A stretch of DNA of 9,538 nucleotides from an uncultured Hyphomicrobiales bacterium (GCA_943914405.1 CALUBX010000189.1:1-9538), one strand, 5' to 3'. Counted from the first letter of the stretch, positions 1-6,733 are shown. Numbers and translations are program-made. Notes: generated by a model not told the origin, from the letters alone.

Positions 1-1
1 C

Positions 2-238
2 ATCGCCGTCTGGCTGCTAGGGATCAGCGCCGTCGTCATGTGGTGGAAACGGCGCCCCGCGGGGCGGATTGGAGTGCCACCCTTGCCGCCGAGGAGATCT
101 GTCTATGTGGGTCTTTGGATCATCGCGATCCTGTTCGGGATCGCATTTCCGCTGACGGGGCTGGCGATCTTGGCCATGGTGATGTTCGACCAGGTGATGA
201 TCCGCTTCGTGCCGCCGCTCAAGCGCGCTTTTGCATGA
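2..238 (+). CDS. PepSY-associated transmembrane protein, C-terminal part (5' end outside window)
   Basis: Seventy-eight residues are visible before the TGA at 236-238; the start lies left of the window. The fragment begins inside a hydrophobic helix (IAVWLLGISAVVMWW), continues into a basic Pro-rich loop with the motif MWWKRRPAGRIG, and ends with a long hydrophobic stretch (about residues 34-68 of the fragment) and a short basic tail. The WWKRRPxGR loop between membrane helices is typical of the C-terminal end of PepSY-associated membrane proteins, which are often found with metal- or siderophore-uptake genes. It sits directly before two copper-chaperone genes, with 8 nt to the next start, so it is probably part of the same transcript and may act in copper uptake or reduction at the inner membrane. 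The family call rests on this C-terminal pattern alone; the PepSY domain itself is not visible. Confidence 0.72.
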   Translation: MAVWLLGISAVVMWWKRRPAGRIGVPPLPPRRSVYVGLWIIAILFGIAFPLTGLAILAMVMFDQVMIRFVPPLKRAFA

Positions 239-246
239 GGAGAACG

Positions 247-1194
247 ATGATGAAGATCGCATTCCTTCTCCTCATCCCGCTTCTGGCCGCGTCGGCTTCT
301 GCCGCAGCGGACGGCATTCGCATAGAAAGGGCTGCCTCGCATTCCATGGTGCCTGGCGCGAAAGTCGGCGACGGCTATCTCACCATCATCAACGATAGCG
401 CCGAGCCCGATCGGCTCGTGTCTGCAAGTTCGCCACGCGCAGCCACCGTCCAACTTCACAGAATGGATATGGCAAATGGTGTGATGACGATGCGCGGCGT
501 TACCGGCGGACTTCCCATTCCGCCTCACACGACCCTCAAGCTCGCGCCCAACTACCATCTGATGTTCAACGGCGTGACGGAGCCGTTCCGGCAAGGCGAA
601 AAAGTGCCGGCCATTCTGACCTTCGAGCGAGCTGGAGACGTCACCGTCAGCTTCACGGTCGGGCGCATCGCCGGACCGCTGGATGATCCGGAGCAGCCGG
701 CGAACACCATGCCCAAGGCGAGCATGGACGGAGGAAGCACGCACGACAGCGCCATGGACATGGGCGCAATGGAGATGAGCGCGATGAGCCATCAGCATCA
801 GCCAGAGGAGGCCCCTGCCGCAGCGATCCCTCGGGTGCTGAAGACCATGTTCGAGACGTCGGACAAGCCGTTGGAAGTTGGTCCGGTCGTCTCTGACAAT
901 GGCTGGGCGGTTGCCGGCTGGCGGCAGGCGGGAAGAGGCGGTCGCGTCCTCCTCCAGCACGCCGGCCATGGGTGGCAGGTGCATGCTCTCGGGGGCAACA
1001 GTTTGAAAACGGCACCGGGATTAACGGCAGCGGGCGTTCCCGCTGCGGCCGCACAGAACCTCGCGGAAGGCCTCGTCGGGCCGGAAGCTGCACTCGATGC
1101 GGGCGCAGCCAAGCTGCTGGCGGGCTTTGAGGGGACCGTCGTCCTCAAGGGGGACGCAGCGGACTCAGGTCCCCCGGCGCACGAGGGGCATTGA
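247..1194 (+). CDS. PCu(A)C copper chaperone fused to a copper-uptake-associated domain
   Basis: A 315-aa periplasmic protein. Residues 1-21 form a signal peptide (MMK, a Leu-rich core, then an Ala-rich cleavage region). Residues about 22-142 are a PCu(A)C domain with the complete copper ligand set H71-x10-M82-x21-H104-x-M106; this family binds Cu(I) and supplies CuA-type oxidase centres. Residues 155-184 form a hydrophilic linker with seven Met and three His, which could also bind copper. Residues about 194-303 resemble the stand-alone 'copper uptake system-associated' proteins of alphaproteobacteria (motifs AVAGWRQAGRGGR, AAGVPAAAA), and the chain ends in HEGH. The start at 247 was chosen because GAGGAG (237-242) precedes it; ATG 250 is equally possible, and ATG 235 would overlap the upstream stop and lacks that ribosome site. 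It is 1 nt from the SCO gene, so they are probably co-transcribed. The N-terminal function is firm; the second domain is assigned from recalled family patterns. Confidence 0.88.
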   Translation: MMKIAFLLLIPLLAASASAAADGIRIERAASHSMVPGAKVGDGYLTIINDSAEPDRLVSASSPRAATVQLHRMDMANGVMTMRGVTGGLPIPPHTTLKLAPNYHLMFNGVTEPFRQGEKVPAILTFERAGDVTVSFTVGRIAGPLDDPEQPANTMPKASMDGGSTHDSAMDMGAMEMSAMSHQHQPEEAPAAAIPRVLKTMFETSDKPLEVGPVVSDNGWAVAGWRQAGRGGRVLLQHAGHGWQVHALGGNSLKTAPGLTAAGVPAAAAQNLAEGLVGPEAALDAGAAKLLAGFEGTVVLKGDAADSGPPAHEGH

Positions 1195-1195
1195 C

Positions 1196-1783
1196 ATGAG
1201 ACCCAAAACCCTTGCCACGGTGGCCGCTTCGGGCGCCGGGCTGTTCGTGGCCGCACTGGCCGCCCTTATGGTCTCAGTCTGGCTGGACACCCCGAGAGCC
1301 GCGCCGTTTGAAGCAGCCTTCTCGCTGGTCGATGACCGCGGTGCCCCGGTCGACAAATCGATCTTCAACGGTCGCCCGTCGCTCGTCTATTTCGGCTACA
1401 CCCATTGCCCGCAGGCCTGCCCGACCACGCTCCTTGAAGTGTCGGACTGGCTAACCACGCTCGGCGACGACGGAAGCTCGCTGCAGGGTCTTTTCTTCTC
1501 CATCGATCCCGAACGGGACACGCGGGATGTCATGCATTCCTATGTCACGGCCTTCGGCGACAGGATCACCGGCGTGACCGGCAGTGTGGAGGAGATGAAG
1601 AAAGTGGTGAGTGGGTGGCGCATTCATGCGGAGAAGGAGCCGGCGGAAAACGGCGACTACCACATGAACCATACCGTGGACCTTCTCCTCATCGGCGCAG
1701 ACGGCCGGCTGAAAGGCATGGTTCCCTACGGTACCGCACGGGAACGGGCGCTGGCGAAGATCCGGGATGTCCTGCTTCCATAG
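1196..1783 (+). CDS. SCO1/SenC/PrrC family copper chaperone
   Basis: A 195-aa membrane-anchored thioredoxin-fold protein. An uncleaved signal anchor spans about residues 8-30 and the domain faces the periplasm. The copper and redox site is CPQACP with C71 and C75 (CxxxC), plus the conserved distal His H159 in NHTVDLLLIGADG; these are the three SCO copper ligands. Family landmarks include YFGYTHCP and FFSIDPERDT. SCO proteins mature the CuA centre of cytochrome c oxidase, reducing its cysteines and/or handing over copper, and they often work with a PCu(A)C protein, encoded here 1 nt upstream. GAGGGG at 1183-1188 gives a good ribosome site 7 nt before this ATG. The length is normal for the family. 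No oxidase gene lies in the window, so the client enzyme is unknown. Confidence 0.93.
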   Translation: MRPKTLATVAASGAGLFVAALAALMVSVWLDTPRAAPFEAAFSLVDDRGAPVDKSIFNGRPSLVYFGYTHCPQACPTTLLEVSDWLTTLGDDGSSLQGLFFSIDPERDTRDVMHSYVTAFGDRITGVTGSVEEMKKVVSGWRIHAEKEPAENGDYHMNHTVDLLLIGADGRLKGMVPYGTARERALAKIRDVLLP

Positions 1784-1809
1784 TCAAGCGATTGCCTCGG
1801 TCCACTCAA

Positions 1810-1841
1810 GCTCCGGCCGGCCCTGATCGGCCGGGCGGAGC
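1810..1841. terminator. GC-rich hairpin between convergent genes, probable bidirectional terminator
   Basis: The arm GCTCCGGCCGGCC (1810-1822) pairs with GGCCGGGCGGAGC (1829-1841) with one mismatch, around the 6-nt loop CTGATC. It lies 26 nt after the SCO stop and 24 nt from the stop of the convergent MgtC-type gene. There is no clear T-run on either side, so termination is inferred from stem strength and position. The palindrome TGAGCTCA lies just to the right, at 1848-1855. Confidence 0.6.
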
Positions 1842-1865
1842 CTTGGTGAGCTCAATTGGCTCCTG

Positions 1866-2330
1866 TTAACCTTCTTGAATGTCGTCTTCTTCTTTGGATG
1901 GCTTGAAGTTTTTCATCAGCCTCAGCGTCAGGAACGTCACGACCGACAAGACGATTGCTGTGTCATAGGCGCCGAGCCCCACCGCAGTGCCGATTGCGCC
2001 CGTGGCCCAAAGACTAGCCGCCGTGGCAGTACCACGGACGCTGTTCTTGACGACGAGGACAGCACCGCCTCCGATGAAGCCCATGCCCGTGATCAAGCCT
2101 TCGACGATCCTGGCCGTGGCCTCGGCTTCACCGAGCGTGATCCTCTCAGCCGCCTGCACAAAGCCACAGGTGGCGATGGCAACAAGCGGAAACGTCCGCA
2201 ATCCGGCGCTCCTCTCGTTGCGTTCGCGATCCCAACCAATGGGCAGCGCCAAAACATAGGCGACCAATAGGGCGGTCAAATGCGGGGCAAAATCAAGATT
2301 GATGCCCAATGATGTCAGCCATTCTGCCAC
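1866..2330 (-). CDS. MgtC/SapB family membrane protein
   Basis: A 154-aa inner-membrane protein of the short MgtC/SapB type. Family signatures are GWDRERNERSAGLRT (32-46), GMGFIGGGAVL (82-92) and VRGTATAASLWATGAIGTAVGLG-like sequence (98-120). Hydrophobic segments lie at about 15-33, 48-62, 76-95, 105-122 and 124-139, and the tail is charged (KPSKEEDDIQEG). It lacks the C-terminal ACT-like domain of Salmonella MgtC. Members are linked to growth in low magnesium and to modulation of the F-type ATP synthase, but the function of this group is not fixed. The start is a GTG at 2328-2330; no in-frame ATG lies near. An AAGGAG (minus strand, 2370-2375) is 39 nt upstream, too far to serve this GTG directly. 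The gene is transcribed alone, convergent with the copper operon. Confidence 0.88.
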   Translation of the reverse strand: MAEWLTSLGINLDFAPHLTALLVAYVLALPIGWDRERNERSAGLRTFPLVAIATCGFVQAAERITLGEAEATARIVEGLITGMGFIGGGAVLVVKNSVRGTATAASLWATGAIGTAVGLGAYDTAIVLSVVTFLTLRLMKNFKPSKEEDDIQEG

Positions 2331-2466
2331 GGATATCCCATTTGTATGTCTGTTAAATGCTGGTGGATTCTCCTTGATTTATCGCATGTCCCGGCGGCAA
2401 AACCACTGCATATTTTTGCGCGAGGTGCACTGGCACCGGCAAGCTCCAGACACCATTTCAATCGCG
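2331..2466. promoter_or_regulatory. Divergent intergenic region between the MgtC-type gene and the HTH-like gene
   Basis: This 136-nt gap must hold promoters in both directions, but no convincing -35/-10 pair could be fixed by eye. On the minus strand there is a good ribosome-binding sequence AAGGAG (2370-2375) with no ATG, GTG or TTG at the usual distance. An 8-codon open frame (MGYPWQNG, minus strand 2315-2341) overlaps the GTG start of the MgtC-type gene. The plus-strand reading frame of the next gene is open right through this region from 2299, so its start could lie farther left, for example at ATG 2386. Confidence 0.3.
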
Positions 2467-3096
2467 ATGACCAAGCGCGAACAGGACGATATCGAACTCA
2501 TCCGGACATGGACGTTGCCTTCGTCCGTGACGATGGGATCTTCCGTTCGCGCCAAGGGGATCTTTCAGGAAATTCAGGCCCGGCTCCCCGCGACCTCGAA
2601 GAAGTCCGTCTCGCTCGAAACCGGGGAAATCACTTTGGCGATGTCGGCTCGCAACAAAACGGCCTTCGCCGCCGCCGCGAATCTGATCACGGAGGCTCTT
2701 GGACAGGCCGCGCGGCTGCCCGTCATCCCGCGCGAGATCCAAGACATCCTTGGCATGAAGACGAGCGAGCGGCATCGCTGGCTCGCGGACGGGCGCCTGC
2801 CGAGCGCCGGCACGAGGACCGTGCGGTTGGCCGGACGAGCCCGAAGGATTACGTTCCATGTCTTCGATCCAAAGGTCGTGGAAGACCTCCTGGATCGAGG
2901 AGCCGTGGACGAGTGGCGGGTGGAAGACGCAGAGGCGAAGGCCGAGAAGCGACGGAAGGTCGCGTATCAAGCAAAGCTGGCACGGCTGTCGAAGAAGGCT
3001 GGAAAGCGAAAAGACAAGGCGGAGCAGAGTTCCGACGATCCCGCTCCGCAGCTCCGCGGGTGGGGCGAATTCGATATCGACGGTCTTCTCAGGTAG
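2467..3096 (+). CDS. Unknown protein with helix-turn-helix-like segment and basic tail
   Basis: A 209-aa protein that I do not recognise by name. Residues 1-60 are mixed (MTKREQDDIELIRTW; SLETGEITLAMSARNK). Residues 86-112 (VIPREIQDILGMKTSERHR..LADGRLP) resemble an excisionase/MerR-like DNA-binding helix-turn-helix, with ADGRLP at the place of the usual recognition-helix/wing pattern. Residues about 155-185 are a Lys/Arg/Ala-rich, probably helical tail, and the C-terminus is acidic. No signal peptide or membrane helix is seen, so it should be cytosolic and may bind nucleic acid. The ATG at 2467 was chosen because the sequence looks conserved and soluble from there, but no clear ribosome site precedes it; the frame stays open to 2299, giving up to 56 more residues. 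It is flanked by genes on the opposite strand and a gap, so it probably stands alone. Confidence 0.68.
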   Translation: MTKREQDDIELIRTWTLPSSVTMGSSVRAKGIFQEIQARLPATSKKSVSLETGEITLAMSARNKTAFAAAANLITEALGQAARLPVIPREIQDILGMKTSERHRWLADGRLPSAGTRTVRLAGRARRITFHVFDPKVVEDLLDRGAVDEWRVEDAEAKAEKRRKVAYQAKLARLSKKAGKRKDKAEQSSDDPAPQLRGWGEFDIDGLLR

Positions 3097-3259
3097 GTAT
3101 GGCTTTAATACCACTCACCGCCTGGACCGCGGCGAGGCCGCGATCGGCAAACAGACGCCTTTGCGGGCGCGTCGTACGCTATCGTACGGAAAGCGTTCAT
3201 CCCACTGCGAACTGAAAGAATCGGTGTAACGCTCGCTATCATCACTTTTCGGATCTCAC
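3097..3259. other. Intergenic region with small inverted repeats
   Basis: No gene is visible in these 163 nt. CGCGGC (3128-3133) pairs with GCCGCG (3137-3142) around the triloop GAG and may help end transcription of the upstream gene, although no T-run follows. Two copies of the self-complementary hexamer CGTACG lie at 3173-3178 and 3183-3188 with CTAT between them, so they can also form a stem or act as paired binding sites. Confidence 0.35.
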
Positions 3260-3472
3260 ATGCCCGCCATCTCGCACGACGATCTCCAGCCCCACACCTA
3301 CTATTGGGCGCGGGAGAAGAAGGCTTCCGGGGATGCGGCCGAACTGGAGATCGTCCTCATCTCAACAGTGTTCGGCCTTGCTCCAGAGTACTGGACGGTG
3401 GCAACAATGGGTTCGGACCAACATCGTTCGATTTCGAACTTCACCTATCTCGGCAAAATACCACCTCCCTGA
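3260..3472 (+). CDS. Small hypothetical protein
   Basis: A 70-aa soluble protein of unknown function. Its composition is protein-like (PHTYYWAREKKASGD; EIVLISTVFGLAPEYWTVATMGSD; ending YLGKIPPP), with alternating hydrophobic residues that suggest a small beta-rich fold. The aromatic pattern PHTYYW...EIV.IST...P.YWTV...GSDQ is unlikely for a random out-of-frame translation and supports a real gene. There is no signal peptide, Cys pair or recognisable domain. The ribosome site is weak (TCGGATCTCAC before the ATG). It converges on the ABC transporter gene, with 59 nt between the stops. Confidence 0.5.
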   Translation: MPAISHDDLQPHTYYWAREKKASGDAAELEIVLISTVFGLAPEYWTVATMGSDQHRSISNFTYLGKIPPP

Positions 3473-3531
3473 CGACCGACGCGGCACTCGCTGTCCGGAG
3501 CGTCCGCAACGCCGACGGCACCCCGAACCAG

Positions 3532-5487
3532 TCAGTGGATCTGGCGTTTTACCACGCGCCCTAGGAGGGATCTGGATCGCTCCTTGGAGGACATGAGATC
3601 CACATCGCTGACCAGCCGTGCCCCACCCGCACGTCGTTCCAGGGTGATTTTGCGGCTGTGGAAGGCTTCCAGCTCCGCGCGGTGCGCCACGCTGATCACG
3701 GTCGCATCCGGGAGTTCGTCGATAACCGTCTGCATCATCCGGTCCTGGCTCTTCTCGTCCAGAGCAGCAGTCGCCTCGTCCATCACGATGATATCGGGAT
3801 CGTTCAGCAGAAGCCGCGCAAAGGTGAGACGCTGCTTTTCGCCGCCGGAAAGCGTCTGGTCCCAGGGCGCATCGTCCTCAATCCTGTCCTTCAGGTGGCC
3901 GAGACCTACCTTGTCGAGCGCTGCGCCGATCTTCTCCGCGTCCCAGCTATCGGCAGCTTGAGGATAGGAGACCGCACGCCGGAGCGTACCCGACGGGATG
4001 TAGGGGCGCTGGGGTAACATGAACAGGCGGCTGCCGGCGCGGAAACTTACGCTGCCGCCGCCCCAGGGCCAGAGCCCGGCGATGGCTCTAACAAGCGTGC
4101 TCTTGCCGGAACCCGACTCGCCGGCAACCAGCACACGCTCTCCCGGTCCGATCTCCACATCGGTCTCCTTCACCACTGCGGTCCCGTCACCAAGCGAAAC
4201 GGAAACATCCTTGAGGACCATCATAGCCTCCCCTTCCGCCTCTCCCCGTGCAATGCGGCCGAGGGTGTCGTTTTGCTCCGCACGCTCCAGACCGTCCAGC
4301 GACATCATCAGCGAGGCAACGCGTCGGGCGCAGGCGTTCCAGTCGGCCAGACGGGGATAGTTGTCGACCAACCACCCGAAAGCGCTCTGGACGATCGTGA
4401 ACGCGGACGCCGCCTGCATGACCTGCCCGAGCGACATACTGCCATCGAGGAATTTTGGCGCGCAGAGCAGCACGGGCACGACGGGTGCGACGAGCATCGA
4501 CCCGTGCGAAACAAGTGTGGTGCGCATGTATTGGTGGGCGAGCTGGCGCCATTGCTCCCGCACGTTCTTGAAGCGCTTGTCGAGATCGCTCCGCTCCTCT
4601 TCTTCGCCACCCAGAAGTGCAATGCTCTCGCCATTCTCCCTGACGCGGGTCAGGGTATAGCGAAACTCGGCTTCCACCTGGTTCTTCACCTCAGACACCT
4701 TCACGAAGTTCCTGCCGATGAAGGCAATCGACGTGGACGTGATGACGGCATAGATGACGGCTGCGACGACGAGGAAGCCGGGTATGGTAATGGACATGCC
4801 GCCGAGCGGAATGGTGAGTGCGCCGCCGATTGTCCACAGGACGACAATGAAGGTGGACGCGGAGACGAAGGCCGCGATCACCCCGGCAACGAAATCGACC
4901 GGGGATTCGGTGGCGATCCGCATATCCTCCGAAAGTCTCGCCTCGGGGTTCTGGTGATCGCCGTCGATCAGGTTAAGCTGGTAGTATCGCCCGTTGGCGA
5001 GCCACCGTCCGATCAGCGCCTTGGTCAGCCACGAGCGCCAGCGACGCTGGATCAGCATCCGTACATAGACCTGCGACGTCACGACGCCGACACTGCCAAG
5101 CACGAGGAGCGGGAACACCGATCCCAGCGAATAGACCGTTGACGCGTCACGCTTTTCGATCGCGTCGAAGATGCCGCGGTTCCAGACATTCACGCCGTAC
5201 TGGAAGCCCACATTGATGCCGATCAGCACCAGCAGTCCCACCGTAAAAGGCCAGGCGATCCTATCGCCCCTCCGGCTCCAGTATCCACGGGCGCTCTGCC
5301 AGAAACGCTTCAGAAGATATTTCTTCCTCATCGCCTCGGCCTCTTCGGGTGAAAGCGCGGGATCGGGCTTGATCTCCTCGGGGGGAAGCGGATCGACGAC
5401 TTCGGTCGGCGCGGTGGACTTGGCTCTTGGAGCGGCGGCGTGGTCGGTCATATCGACCGATTTCGGTTCAACGTCAGCATCGGTCAT
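3532..5487 (-). CDS. ABC transporter with fused permease and ATPase, SbmA/BacA-like membrane domain (YddA/ABCD type)
   Basis: A 651-aa half-transporter expected to work as an inner-membrane homodimer. Residues 1-55 form a Pro/acid-rich cytosolic extension. Residues about 60-380 form the ABC_membrane_2-type permease with hydrophobic helices near 79-98, 118-140, 196-222, 233-257, 328-345 and 355-373, and the family motif NPEARLSEDMR (180-190). The ATPase domain (about 424-620) is complete: Walker A GESGSGKST (456-464), Q-loop Q493, signature LSGGEKQR (546-553), Walker B DIIVMDEA (565-572) and H-loop H602. The family includes E. coli YddA, mycobacterial Rv1819c (cobalamin and hydrophilic solute uptake), and relatives of BacA/SbmA, which lack the ATPase. 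The substrate cannot be told from sequence. The start at 5487 lacks a strong ribosome site; the Met at residue 13 is an alternative. It is divergent from the LOV kinase gene, with 125 nt between the starts. Confidence 0.92.
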   Translation of the reverse strand: MTDADVEPKSVDMTDHAAAPRAKSTAPTEVVDPLPPEEIKPDPALSPEEAEAMRKKYLLKRFWQSARGYWSRRGDRIAWPFTVGLLVLIGINVGFQYGVNVWNRGIFDAIEKRDASTVYSLGSVFPLLVLGSVGVVTSQVYVRMLIQRRWRSWLTKALIGRWLANGRYYQLNLIDGDHQNPEARLSEDMRIATESPVDFVAGVIAAFVSASTFIVVLWTIGGALTIPLGGMSITIPGFLVVAAVIYAVITSTSIAFIGRNFVKVSEVKNQVEAEFRYTLTRVRENGESIALLGGEEEERSDLDKRFKNVREQWRQLAHQYMRTTLVSHGSMLVAPVVPVLLCAPKFLDGSMSLGQVMQAASAFTIVQSAFGWLVDNYPRLADWNACARRVASLMMSLDGLERAEQNDTLGRIARGEAEGEAMMVLKDVSVSLGDGTAVVKETDVEIGPGERVLVAGESGSGKSTLVRAIAGLWPWGGGSVSFRAGSRLFMLPQRPYIPSGTLRRAVSYPQAADSWDAEKIGAALDKVGLGHLKDRIEDDAPWDQTLSGGEKQRLTFARLLLNDPDIIVMDEATAALDEKSQDRMMQTVIDELPDATVISVAHRAELEAFHSRKITLERRAGGARLVSDVDLMSSKERSRSLLGRVVKRQIH

Positions 5488-5612
5488 GGCGGCATAAACG
5501 GGTCATCGGCAGAAAGGTTTCAAGCCATCCGGATGGCAGGACCAAGGCCCTATCGGGTGCCGGAACCAAGTTGAAAGTCGAACATTATCCGTCCGCTTCC
5601 ATAGGATGGTCG
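5488..5612. promoter_or_regulatory. Divergent promoter region, ABC transporter / LOV kinase
   Basis: This 125-nt gap lies between two outward-facing genes and so should carry both promoters. The only clear signal is AGGA (5603-5606) six bases before the kinase ATG, which supports that start. A GGAAC at 5562-5566 looks like half of an EcfG-type stress promoter, but no matching -10 follows at the right spacing. Confidence 0.35.
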
Positions 5613-6722
5613 ATGGCGGAAATTTCGAAACCCAGGCAGGATGCGAGGGATGCTGGCAACCGTCTTGTTGCCGCTCATCCATCTGAAGATCCGTTTGCAG
5701 CCGCGTTCAAGGCAACGCGGATGCCGATGCTGATCACCGATCCGCGCCAGCCGGACAATCCCATCATCTTCTGCAACAGGTCTTTCTGCGAGCTCACGGG
5801 CTACTCGGACGCGGAGCTCATCGGTCAGAATTGCCGCCTCCTCCAAGGTCCGGAGACTGATCCGGCTGCCGTTTCGAAGATCAGGGCCGCCGTAGCGGCC
5901 GAGCGGGATCTATCGATTGACATCCTCAACTACCGCAAGGACGGCTCGAAGTTCTGGAATGCGTTGTTTGTCAGCCCGGTCCGGGATGCTACAGGCGAAG
6001 TCATCTACTTCTTCGCGTCGCAGGTGGACTTCACCAACATCAAGAGCAAGGAGGCGGAGCTTGCACGGGCCCGCCACCTGGCGGAGGAGGAGGTCGCCCA
6101 GCGCACCGCCGATCTCACGGACGCCTTGCGCACCAAGAGCGCGCTGGTTCACGAAGTCGATCACAGGGTCAAGAACAACCTTTTGACCATCGCCTCTATC
6201 GTCAAGCTTCAGGCCCGCATGACCACCGACAAGGTGGTCGGGCGAACGCTGATGTCAGTGTTGAACCGCGTGGAAGCCTTAAGTACCGTGCAGCGCAAAC
6301 TACTGAACGACGAGGATACCGGACATTTCGATGTGGCGGACTTCGCCTACACACTGATCCTCGATATCATCGGAGCACTGCGGCGTTCCGACATCAAGCT
6401 GACGACGGATCTCCATGAAGTCGTGGTTCCGGCGACGAAGGCCTCTCCTTTGGCCCTCATTATCAATGAGTTGGTGGGCGACTGCGTACGCCGGGGCCTC
6501 AGCGATGGCGGCGGTGAGATCCATTTGGAGATCAGGAGGTTGAACGGACATTTCCTGATCCGCGTGGCCGACACGGTAACTCCCGTGGAACCCGACAAGG
6601 AAGAGGACGCCTTCAGCCGAAAGATGCTTGACGCCTGTTCCAAACAGCTAAGGGCGAAGATGGAAAAACATGTCGATGGGCATCGTACGGAAGTGACCGT
6701 AACCCTTCCTGTTAATGATTGA
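5613..6722 (+). CDS. LOV-domain (blue-light type) HisKA_2 sensor kinase with degenerate ATP-binding domain
   Basis: A 369-aa cytosolic protein with no membrane helices. The LOV/PAS domain (about 27-141) contains GQNCRLLQG, in which C74 is the residue that forms the flavin adduct in blue light, plus NYRKDGSKFWN (106-116) and the closing FFASQVDFT (133-141). A helical linker (142-175) leads to a HisKA_2 dimerisation helix with EVDHRVKNNLLTIASIV (181-197); H184 is the likely phospho-acceptor. The C-terminal ATPase-like region (about 275-365) keeps NEL (286-288) and D320, but the second N-box Asn is D290, the G1 glycines are gone (DTVTPVE instead of DxGxG), and the G2 Gly-rich segment reads FSRKMLDACSKQL. 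ATP binding may therefore be weak or lost. AGGA six bases before ATG 5613 fixes the start. A receiver gene follows after 11 nt. LOV identity is strong; kinase activity is doubtful. Confidence 0.9.
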   Translation: MAEISKPRQDARDAGNRLVAAHPSEDPFAAAFKATRMPMLITDPRQPDNPIIFCNRSFCELTGYSDAELIGQNCRLLQGPETDPAAVSKIRAAVAAERDLSIDILNYRKDGSKFWNALFVSPVRDATGEVIYFFASQVDFTNIKSKEAELARARHLAEEEVAQRTADLTDALRTKSALVHEVDHRVKNNLLTIASIVKLQARMTTDKVVGRTLMSVLNRVEALSTVQRKLLNDEDTGHFDVADFAYTLILDIIGALRRSDIKLTTDLHEVVVPATKASPLALIINELVGDCVRRGLSDGGGEIHLEIRRLNGHFLIRVADTVTPVEPDKEEDAFSRKMLDACSKQLRAKMEKHVDGHRTEVTVTLPVND

Positions 6723-6733
6723 GAGGATTTTCC

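Noticed and set aside
103..984. Long minus-strand open frame (293 codons) opposite the copper chaperone gene
   Set aside because: Its translation is Arg/His-rich and shows no domain, while the opposite strand encodes a complete PCu(A)C domain; this is a GC-rich antisense shadow.
1838..1862. Alternative stem GAGCC / GGCTC next to the terminator hairpin, suggesting an attenuator
   Set aside because: Only five pairs, and it lies after the operon end, where attenuation of a downstream plus-strand gene would make no sense.
2346..3215. Plus-strand open frame of 289 codons overlapping the HTH-like gene in another frame
   Set aside because: The translation is rich in Arg, Gly and Ser without a fold-like pattern and looks like a frame shadow. 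The alternative frame (2467-3096) has balanced composition and an HTH-like segment.
4273..5142. Plus-strand open frame of 289 codons opposite the ABC transporter
   Set aside because: It is antisense to the permease domain, His/Asp/Arg-rich and without any recognisable motif.
5562..5590. GGAAC as half of an EcfG general-stress promoter before the LOV kinase
   Set aside because: No CGTT-type -10 element follows at about 16-18 nt; the nearest CGT is about 23 nt away.
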